From positions 1-13,767 of the forward strand of contig CAYPMK010000038.1 of the NCBI GenBank assembly GCA_964411885.1: a stretch of DNA of 13,767 bases, read 5' to 3'. Below, piece by piece: positions 1 to 5,693 of this stretch (position 1 is the stretch's first letter; the number at the start of each line of letters is the position of its first letter). The notes under the pieces are model-generated. The model ran no database searches. It worked only from the letters and a program-made list of their open reading frames with translations, and was not told the origin of the DNA. The translations under genes and the position numbers were made by a program. The stretch comes from JAKLHL01 sp964411885 (lineage in GTDB: Bacteria; Bdellovibrionota; JAFGOL01).

Positions 1-29
1 TAGTCATGAAAAGTACTATCGAAAAAAGG

Positions 30-698
30 TTAAGCAGAGCGTTTCTGTTTTTCTTGTTCTTCTTTCTTGATTATTTTAATGAAAGCATTAACAACTTTAG
101 GATCGAACTGTGTTCCGCTACATCTTATTATTTCGTCTACTGCCACATCTATTGGCATACCTTTTCTATATGGTCTATCGCTAGTCATGGCGTCAAAAGT
201 ATCTGCTACAAAGATTATTCTTGATATTAAGGGGATGTTTTCTTCTTTGAGTCCATCTGGATAACCAAAGCCATCAAAACGTTCATGATGTGTTCGAACA
301 TATTTTTTATACACGTCTAGATTTTCTATGCCCTTAAGCATGTCCTCCCCTCTAGTGGAGTGTTCTTGCATCACTGCATATTCTTCCTTTGTAAGACGTC
401 CCGGTTTTTTAAGTATGCGATCTGGAATACCGATCTTGCCTATATCGTGTAAAACTGCAGCAAGTTCAAGTTCTCGGAGTTGTTCTTTATCGAGTCCTAG
501 TTGTTCACCTATCTTAATTGCATATTCTACGACTCTTATTGAATGTTCTTGTGTATATTGATCTTTCTCGCGGAGTGCTTTAAGGACTACTTTTACAAGA
601 TCATGAAATTGTTCATGATTTTTGACGGATAGCTCTGTTATAACGTTATATAGGGTGTCTACAAGATTTTTAACCCTTTTCCCGTTTTGCTTCTTCAT
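30..698 (-). CDS. HD-GYP domain phosphodiesterase (putative cyclic-di-GMP hydrolase)
   Basis: A 222-residue cytosolic protein that is almost only an HD-GYP domain. Seen: H52, the H84-D85 pair in HDIGKIGIPD (84-93) with K88, H113, the H137-H138 pair in HHERFDGFGYPDG (137-149) with the GYP triplet at 145-147, and D166 in the DTFDAMTSDRPYR block (166-178). These are the metal ligands and signature of HD-GYP enzymes, which hydrolyse cyclic di-GMP, or cGAMP in some members, so an active enzyme is expected. The first 40 or so residues are a short helical lead-in with no recognisable REC, PAS or GAF sensor, and there is no signal peptide or TM segment. The ATG at 698 has AAGGAG at 704-709. The neighbouring gene is divergent and encodes a HAMP membrane protein, so a shared signalling role is possible but inferred. 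The exact substrate cannot be read from the sequence. Confidence 0.93.
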   Translation of the reverse strand: MKKQNGKRVKNLVDTLYNVITELSVKNHEQFHDLVKVVLKALREKDQYTQEHSIRVVEYAIKIGEQLGLDKEQLRELELAAVLHDIGKIGIPDRILKKPGRLTKEEYAVMQEHSTRGEDMLKGIENLDVYKKYVRTHHERFDGFGYPDGLKEENIPLISRIIFVADTFDAMTSDRPYRKGMPIDVAVDEIIRCSGTQFDPKVVNAFIKIIKKEEQEKQKRSA

Positions 699-730
699 AG
701 CAACTCCTTAGCCCTTGGCTCTATATTCTA

Positions 731-759
731 ATGCTATGACAAGCTGGGGATGCTGTCAG
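731..759 (-). promoter_or_regulatory. Candidate sigma70 promoter of the HD-GYP gene
   Basis: On the minus strand, CTGACA (754-759) is followed after 17 nt by TAGCAT (731-736), giving an untranslated leader of roughly 30 nt before the ATG at 698. The -35 matches consensus at 5 of 6 positions and the -10 at 4 of 6. This is a plausible but unproven promoter. Confidence 0.4.
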
Positions 760-814
760 GTTAATTTAAAGTTAAGCTGTCAAATAAATGGTGCTATAAA
801 GCCAGTAAAAGCGC

Positions 815-843
815 TTGTATCATGGTTTTTAATATATTAAAAT
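815..843 (+). promoter_or_regulatory. Weak candidate promoter of the HAMP gene, possibly leaderless
   Basis: TTGTAT (815-820), a 17-nt spacer and TAAAAT (838-843). The -10 is good (5 of 6) and the -35 poor (3 of 6). A start site about 7 nt downstream of the -10 would fall at about 850, next to the ATG at 852. No Shine-Dalgarno precedes that ATG, so a leaderless mRNA would fit. Confidence 0.3.
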
Positions 844-851
844 GACCTTTA

Positions 852-1295
852 ATGAAGAGAATAAAACGATCCTATTTCCTAATAGATAGGCCTTTTCAAA
901 TAAAGTATGCACTTTTTTTAAGCCTGTGTGGTGGCTTGGTGGCAGTCCTTTTTGCTTCACATATATTCTATTTTTTAGGTGAATATTTTAGTCTTTTTAT
1001 GCCAGATTATCAGAATAACCCAAACGCCATGCAGTTTGTTGCAAAAGAGCAAAAGAATATTTTATTGTACGTTTCTTTACTTACCTTATTGGTCATGAGC
1101 CTTTTATTCTTTATAGGGATACTTGTTACACACAGGATGGCTGGTCCTGTTATGGTTATAAGAAAAAAACTCGAAGATCTTAGCGGAGATAATTTTTCTG
1201 TAAGAGTACGCCTTCGTAAAGGCGACGAGTTCAAAAATCTTGCTCGTGCCTTTAACGATCTCGCTCAGCATTTAGAGAGTAAGAACAAAAGATAG
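852..1295 (+). CDS. Two-TM membrane protein with a C-terminal HAMP domain and no output domain
   Basis: A 147-residue inner-membrane protein. Seen: a basic N-terminus (KRIKR), TM1 at about 18-42, an extracytoplasmic loop of about 25 residues, TM2 at about 69-93, then a HAMP domain at about 95-145. The HAMP domain begins with the HRMAGPV segment typical of this group and carries the RKGDEFKNLARAFNDL second helix. HAMP domains normally relay a signal from a membrane sensor to a kinase, cyclase or methyl-accepting domain, but here the chain stops right after HAMP (KNKR). Such stand-alone TM-HAMP proteins occur in several Gram-negative groups without a firm function. The start is the only Met near the first TM and lacks a Shine-Dalgarno. 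The divergent HD-GYP gene is a possible functional partner (inference). The 3' end faces a convergent small ORF at 1302-1379. Confidence 0.85.
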   Translation: MKRIKRSYFLIDRPFQIKYALFLSLCGGLVAVLFASHIFYFLGEYFSLFMPDYQNNPNAMQFVAKEQKNILLYVSLLTLLVMSLLFFIGILVTHRMAGPVMVIRKKLEDLSGDNFSVRVRLRKGDEFKNLARAFNDLAQHLESKNKR

Positions 1296-1301
1296 TGCTT
1301 T

Positions 1302-1379
1302 TTACCTTGCGTTCAAAAGTCCATTGATGAGTGTTCTAAAAGCCTTGTGTTTAGAAATGTAAGAAATTAAAAGTGACAT
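1302..1379 (-). CDS. Putative small protein of 25 residues (unannotated sORF)
   Basis: An ATG at 1377-1379 opens 25 codons ending in TAA at 1302-1304. A GGAGG core (1386-1390, within a longer purine-rich run to about 1395) lies 6 nt before the ATG, the best Shine-Dalgarno in the window. A TTGACA/TAAAAT promoter stands 64-92 nt upstream of the start on the same strand. The peptide is cationic, with K10, H11, K12, R15 and R25 and no acidic residue. It has a hydrophobic N-terminal stretch (about 3-8) and a second one ending in INGLLNAR (18-25), so it could form an amphipathic, membrane-binding helix. I recognise no family. Possibilities are a small membrane-active peptide, a leader peptide, or chance. 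The transcript would run on antisense to the 3' end of the HAMP gene. The call rests on the promoter, ribosome site and ORF lining up, not on homology. Confidence 0.5.
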   Translation of the reverse strand: MSLLISYISKHKAFRTLINGLLNAR

Positions 1380-1399
1380 AATCCACCTCCCCCTCTTTT

Positions 1400-1431
1400 T
1401 TCTCTATCGAGAACCAGACGAGTTGTGAACT
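1400..1431 (-). repeat. Two inverted repeats in the leader of the small ORF
   Basis: AGTTGTGAACT (1421-1431) is a perfect 4-bp inverted repeat around GTG. It sits near the predicted transcription start of the small minus-strand gene, where an operator could lie. TTCTC-TATC-GAGAA (1400-1413) can fold into a 5-bp hairpin just upstream of the ribosome binding site. Both are short and could be chance, but they occupy a leader that otherwise has no role. Confidence 0.3.
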
Positions 1432-1442
1432 TGTAAAAATCC

Positions 1443-1471
1443 ATTTTATATTATAAATACGACGCTGTCAA
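1443..1471 (-). promoter_or_regulatory. Consensus-like sigma70 promoter facing the small ORF
   Basis: On the minus strand, TTGACA (1466-1471, 6 of 6) and TAAAAT (1443-1448, 5 of 6) are separated by exactly 17 nt. The expected start is near 1436, giving a leader of about 57 nt before the ATG at 1379. The only plausible product on this strand is the 25-codon ORF, or an antisense RNA to the HAMP gene. Confidence 0.5.
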
Positions 1472-1620
1472 TCTGGAGTAAATACTTGATTTATCCTCGC
1501 AAGTAGCTATCGCAAGCACTCTTCTATAACATCGCCTGTATGTCATTGTTATGTGTTTTTATCTACTCTAGTCCTGATACAGATACTTGAACCTATCCTT
1601 TGCAAACAAAATAAAATATT

Positions 1621-2724
1621 TTATCTTGGATCTTTTGCTACTTCGTTGACGGTATCAAGGTCTGGGAGTTCTTTATCTTTTGCGCTACCAACCCCAAGTT
1701 CCTTAAACTTTCTTGCAGATATCAATACCCTAGATTCCATAGAGGACAGAGTATCATTATATTTTTTTACTGCAGAATTAAGCTCTTTACCTAGACCATT
1801 AAAATGATCTGTCATGGTAGATAATCTTTCAAACAATTCACTACCAAGTTGAGCTATTTTATTTGCATTTTCTTCTATGGTCTGTTGTTTCCATCCATAT
1901 GCAACAGCTTTTAGTAACGCTATTAGTGTTGTTGGTGTTGCTATTAGTACTTTATTTTCTACGCCAAGCTCTATTAAGCTGGGTTCGTAATCTAGTGCAG
2001 AACTAAAAAGATTTTCTCCGGGAAGGAATAAAACTACAAAGTCAGGCGTGTGATTGAATTGATTCCAATACTCTTTTTTTCTTAATTCATCTATTCTTGC
2101 CTTAACCTGTGTAGCATGGTGTTTTAATTTTGCTTCTTGGGCCGCTGGATCACTTTCTGATACAGCATCTAAATATGAATCAAGAGGAACTTTTGAATCC
2201 ACAACTATTTGTCTTCCAGAAGGTAGTTTTATTATCATGTCTGGACGTAATTTTGCTTCTTTTTCATTAGTAACGGTTTGTTGTAATTCAAAATCACAGT
2301 ATTCCTGCATCCCAGCAAGTTCTACAACTCTTTTAAGTTGTATTTCGCCCCAACGTCCACGAACATGGGGTTTTCTTAATGCTGTAACAAGGTTGCCTGT
2401 TTCTTTTTTTAGACCATCACTGAGTGCAAACAATCTTGAGATCTCACTTTTAAGGACATCCTGCGTTCCTTTTCTTTCTTTTTCTATTTCATGTATTTTA
2501 GTGTCTAGCTTATCTAGGGTTTCTTTTAGTGGATTAACTATTACAGAAAAAGTTTCGTTGTTAGACCTTAAGGCGTCGGACGATAAGGCCTTAAACGTAT
2601 CCTTTAAATTACCTTCAACGTAATTAAGTTTGTCTTTTAGTGATTTAACTCTTTCCTGATAGATCATATAAACAGCCAAGGCTCCAAGAGCTATACCAAA
2701 AACTATACCTACTATGGTCCACAT
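1621..2724 (-). CDS. rmuC: RmuC family DNA recombination protein
   Basis: A 367-residue protein with an N-terminal membrane anchor (about 4-22), a charged, probably coiled-coil segment (about 23-115) and the RmuC domain. Seen in the domain: RGRWGE at 122-127, the RPDMIIKLPSGRQIVVDSK block (160-178) whose D176 and K178 fit a PD-(D/E)XK-type nuclease fold, and the PGENLF and TPTTLIALLK segments (235-240, 263-272). RmuC proteins are predicted nucleases that limit rearrangement at short inverted repeats in E. coli; their biochemical role is not well established. The length is somewhat below the roughly 450-500 residues common in the family. The ATG has AAGGAG upstream and lies 14 nt after the addA stop, so it is the last gene of the addB-addA-rmuC block and is likely co-transcribed with it. 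This context supports a role in DNA double-strand-break processing. Confidence 0.92.
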   Translation of the reverse strand: MWTIVGIVFGIALGALAVYMIYQERVKSLKDKLNYVEGNLKDTFKALSSDALRSNNETFSVIVNPLKETLDKLDTKIHEIEKERKGTQDVLKSEISRLFALSDGLKKETGNLVTALRKPHVRGRWGEIQLKRVVELAGMQEYCDFELQQTVTNEKEAKLRPDMIIKLPSGRQIVVDSKVPLDSYLDAVSESDPAAQEAKLKHHATQVKARIDELRKKEYWNQFNHTPDFVVLFLPGENLFSSALDYEPSLIELGVENKVLIATPTTLIALLKAVAYGWKQQTIEENANKIAQLGSELFERLSTMTDHFNGLGKELNSAVKKYNDTLSSMESRVLISARKFKELGVGSAKDKELPDLDTVNEVAKDPR

Positions 2725-2738
2725 AAATACTCCTTACT

Positions 2739-5693
2739 CTATACCTTATACTCTTCACAAGCTGTTACGTCCACTATGCTTGCAAGCACCTTTTTATTTG
2801 GGAACGCTTTTTCTGCAAACTTAACATAACAAGCTATTTGAGCTTGATATGCAGGTAGCTCTTTTTCATCAACAGAGGTTTTGTAATCTAATACCCACAC
2901 ACTGTTTTCATAGATGTTTATTCTGTCTATCCTGCCAGATAATATTTTGTTTTGGTCTTTTACTATAAAGCTGTGTTCACAAAGATAGTCTTTTGCGGAA
3001 AATATTCTTTGTCCAAGATCTGAGTTCACAAAATCTTCTATTACTGAAGATATTTTTATTTTAGCCTCTTCTTGCACAGTGCTGTATATTCTTGCTAGCT
3101 CGTCCTTATTATCAAAGTTCTCTAGCAAACTATGTATTATGGTTCCAATTCCAACAATTTCTGAAGACCTTTTTTTATCATATTGTATTAGGCTATCCCT
3201 TATAAAAGAGACAGAGTATCTTTTTGTGAATTGTTCTGAATTAAATTTATCCAAGTCGTTAACATTGGCTGGGTCATTGATAGCCCTTATAACCTTTCTT
3301 TTTGGTGAAGTATTGTTTGTTACTTCCTTAACTTGATGTTCTTCTATTTTGTCTTTGAATATCTCTGCTAGCCAGTCAACCCAACGTTTTCCAGTAATTC
3401 CTTTATTAGCTTTATTAAAGTCACTTATTAAATATAGCTCATCCTTTGCTCTGGTCATTGCAACATAAAGGAGTCTTTTTGACTCTGCAAGATCTGCTTC
3501 TTCTTCATAATCTTTGATGTCTTTATATAGGACTGTACTTAATTTTGTGTTACTTTCATCATCCCCAAGTTTAACCGCTACGTCACCGTCATCTGAGATT
3601 ACTATAGAATCCCTTGCTGTAAGAGGAGTATTATCTAAACACGGCATTAGTACTAATTCAAACTCAAGTCCTTTTGATGCATGTACTGTCATTAGCTTTA
3701 CGGCATTTGAGCTTGTTGCTACGTCCTGTAATTTTGTTTTATGTAGAAAATTTAAAAAATATTCTATTCCTTCTCCTACAGATTCTACGTGCATAGCCGC
3801 TCTTAATATCGTTTCTTCTGCACCAAGATCTTGACCCGAAAACATTAACGAGGCAGATGGTATGAATTTTGATCTTCTTAGTGCCTCTGTAACGAATTCT
3901 GTAAAACTGCCCTCGTCTTTTTTTGCCAACATGCAATTAACGAAGTCTTTTACAGGATGTTTCTCTACAGACTGTTCTAAAGATTCCCAAAGTGATTTTC
4001 CTTCTTTTTTTATAGAATAAATATCCTGTTCACTTGTATAAAACGTTGGAAGTTTTAGTACTTCAAACATGCTTAGGTCATCATTTGGATTGATGATAAT
4101 GTTAAAAAGGCTACTTAAGCTACTCAACAAGTCGTTCCTGCTCTCTCCGCCGTAGACCACGAAGGGGATCCCTTTATCACGAAATAGTTTTTCGAATTCA
4201 GACATATGTTTTGATGCACGGAAAAGTAATGCTATATCACCATAAGACTTTCCTTCTTTTAATGCATTATTAATAATATCTAAACAGATTTTTGCTTCCA
4301 ATGTGTGATCGAAAGAATTGTAATATTTTGTTCCAGACGTCGCATTTATTGCCCTTACGACTCCACTAGATTCGTCTCTTTTAGCATTAAAACTTAAATA
4401 ATTAGCCTCAAAATCTTTTCTTTTTGTCTTACTATGAGTGTTGCCAAATATTAAAGGGAAAGCTGTGTTTACAGCTTCAACTATGTTAGGTAAGCATCTC
4501 CAATTAGTACTTAATTCCTCTAATTCGTCTTTGCTACATCTGTTTTGTGTGTCTATAAATACCCTTACATCTGCGTTTCTGAACCTGTATATTGATTGTT
4601 TTGCATCACCAACTACAAAAATGTTTTTGGCTATATAGAAAAGCACATCGCGTTGTGTTGTGTTGGTGTCTTGGAATTCGTCTACAAAAATGTAGTCATA
4701 TTTATCTTGATAGTACTTTGCTACTTTGGGGTTCTTGCTTATTAGCTCATGGGTCTTTATTTCTATATCGTTGTAACTAAGAACATCTAAATCTGATTTT
4801 CTTTGTTCGTTGGCTTTATGTGTTTCTAAGAAAATTTCAAAAAATAGTTTTCTATATTTTGATGCCTGTTCGCAGGTCCAATCCTCTCCAAGTCTATAAT
4901 CAAGTATTTTATCTCTTGTTTCATTAAGCCTTTTTAATGCCGCTTTTACTTGCAACTGTTCTTCTTCTGAATCCCAGTTCTTTTTACTTCCTTTTACCCT
5001 GTTATCATATTCAATTAATTTCTTTAATAACTCTATGTTCTCATAGAATGAGTTGATAGTTGTAACGGGCTTAAGAGCCTTTACTGTCTCCAGCACCTGT
5101 ACTCTTAACTGTTCTAAACTATCTTGGTCTTTACCTTTAAAGTTTTTTATTGGAAATATTACTTCTTGTTCAAAATCGTCTGGCATTAGTTCTTTTAATT
5201 TATTATATTGAGCCTGTTTTTCTTGTTTTAGTAGTTCTTTTTCATCTGTAGATAGTTTGTCTTTTATTCTTGAGTAATGCTTTTCCATTTTTAACAGCAT
5301 TTCTATTATGTTGTTAAATTCATATTCTGCAAAAAAGTTCTCGTATTCAATAGACTCGATCTTTTTTAGCATTATTCTTACGGCAGTATCTTTGAACAAC
5401 TTTGATTCGTCGAATTCCTCTAGTATCTTAAAATTAGCGCTTTGTTTAAAATATATTGATTGTTCCCTTAGTATGCTGGCAAAAAAACCATGTATTGTGT
5501 TCACGGTTATATCGCCAAGGTCTTTTACCTTGTTCTTTATATCTCTGGTTGCGGCTCTTGTGAAAGTTATTGCTACTACTTTTTCTGCAGGTGTGTCTTT
5601 TAGTACATTGTTTATATTTTGAATAAGAGTATAAGTTTTTCCTGTTCCGGCAGAAGCGCTGATCAGTTTTAGTTTTGGTTTAAACTGTTCCAC
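2739..5693 (-). CDS. addA: AddA-like UvrD/Rep-family helicase-nuclease
   Basis: A superfamily 1A helicase fused to a RecB-type nuclease, the motor subunit of an AddAB enzyme that resects double-strand breaks for recombination. Seen, numbered from the GTG at 5693 (984 residues): Walker A ASAGTGKT (13-20), motif Ia TFTRAA, motif II VDEFQDT (337-343), motif III VVGDAKQSIYRFR (about 361-373), motif V TVHASKGLEF (669-678), motif VI YVAMTRAKDELYL (about 743-755). The C-terminal nuclease has GTIIHSLLENF, GRIDRI (about 920-925), VLDYKTS (about 934-940) and a following QAQ. All catalytic motifs are intact. It is shorter than the usual 1200 or so residues. I chose the GTG at 5693 because AGGAGG lies 4 nt before it. 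An upstream in-frame TTG at 5729 would add 12 residues but has no ribosome site. The start overlaps the addB end by 14 nt, so the two are translationally coupled. Confidence 0.93.
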   Translation of the reverse strand: MEQFKPKLKLISASAGTGKTYTLIQNINNVLKDTPAEKVVAITFTRAATRDIKNKVKDLGDITVNTIHGFFASILREQSIYFKQSANFKILEEFDESKLFKDTAVRIMLKKIESIEYENFFAEYEFNNIIEMLLKMEKHYSRIKDKLSTDEKELLKQEKQAQYNKLKELMPDDFEQEVIFPIKNFKGKDQDSLEQLRVQVLETVKALKPVTTINSFYENIELLKKLIEYDNRVKGSKKNWDSEEEQLQVKAALKRLNETRDKILDYRLGEDWTCEQASKYRKLFFEIFLETHKANEQRKSDLDVLSYNDIEIKTHELISKNPKVAKYYQDKYDYIFVDEFQDTNTTQRDVLFYIAKNIFVVGDAKQSIYRFRNADVRVFIDTQNRCSKDELEELSTNWRCLPNIVEAVNTAFPLIFGNTHSKTKRKDFEANYLSFNAKRDESSGVVRAINATSGTKYYNSFDHTLEAKICLDIINNALKEGKSYGDIALLFRASKHMSEFEKLFRDKGIPFVVYGGESRNDLLSSLSSLFNIIINPNDDLSMFEVLKLPTFYTSEQDIYSIKKEGKSLWESLEQSVEKHPVKDFVNCMLAKKDEGSFTEFVTEALRRSKFIPSASLMFSGQDLGAEETILRAAMHVESVGEGIEYFLNFLHKTKLQDVATSSNAVKLMTVHASKGLEFELVLMPCLDNTPLTARDSIVISDDGDVAVKLGDDESNTKLSTVLYKDIKDYEEEADLAESKRLLYVAMTRAKDELYLISDFNKANKGITGKRWVDWLAEIFKDKIEEHQVKEVTNNTSPKRKVIRAINDPANVNDLDKFNSEQFTKRYSVSFIRDSLIQYDKKRSSEIVGIGTIIHSLLENFDNKDELARIYSTVQEEAKIKISSVIEDFVNSDLGQRIFSAKDYLCEHSFIVKDQNKILSGRIDRINIYENSVWVLDYKTSVDEKELPAYQAQIACYVKFAEKAFPNKKVLASIVDVTACEEYKV

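Larger units (their letters stand above)
1296..1620. other. Intergenic region between convergent HAMP and rmuC genes
   Basis: This 325-nt stretch holds the small minus-strand gene described at 1302-1379 with its promoter (1443-1471) and leader repeats. The rest (about 1472-1620) shows no supported gene. It contains a short direct repeat TCGCAAG at 1497-1503 and 1510-1516, separated by the palindrome TAGCTA. It also contains the AT-only palindrome ATAAAATATTTTAT at 1611-1624 across the rmuC stop codon. No GC-rich hairpin with a U-tract is visible for either flanking gene. Confidence 0.6.

Noticed and set aside
1209..1224. Perfect 6-bp hairpin CGCCTT-CGTA-AAGGCG
   Set aside because: It lies in the HAMP coding sequence (VRLRKGD) with no U-tract on either strand, so it is not a terminator. 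Probably chance of codon use.
1497..1516. Direct repeat TCGCAAG with TAGCTA between
   Set aside because: Only two 7-bp copies, not near a promoter or start, so there is too little to call an operator.
1451..1546. A 31-codon minus-strand ORF between rmuC and the small gene
   Set aside because: It has no Shine-Dalgarno and no distinct promoter, has a mixed composition, and overlaps the promoter of the better supported small gene.
1611..1624. Palindrome ATAAAATATTTTAT as an rmuC terminator
   Set aside because: It is AT-only with no loop and no stable stem, and lies across the stop codon. In AT-rich DNA this is expected by chance.
3079..4780. Plus-strand ORFs of 60-110 codons opposite addA (similar ones elsewhere)
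   Set aside because: Shadows of the coding strand: they have no ribosome site, low-complexity Ser/Leu/Phe-rich products, and full overlap with conserved genes.
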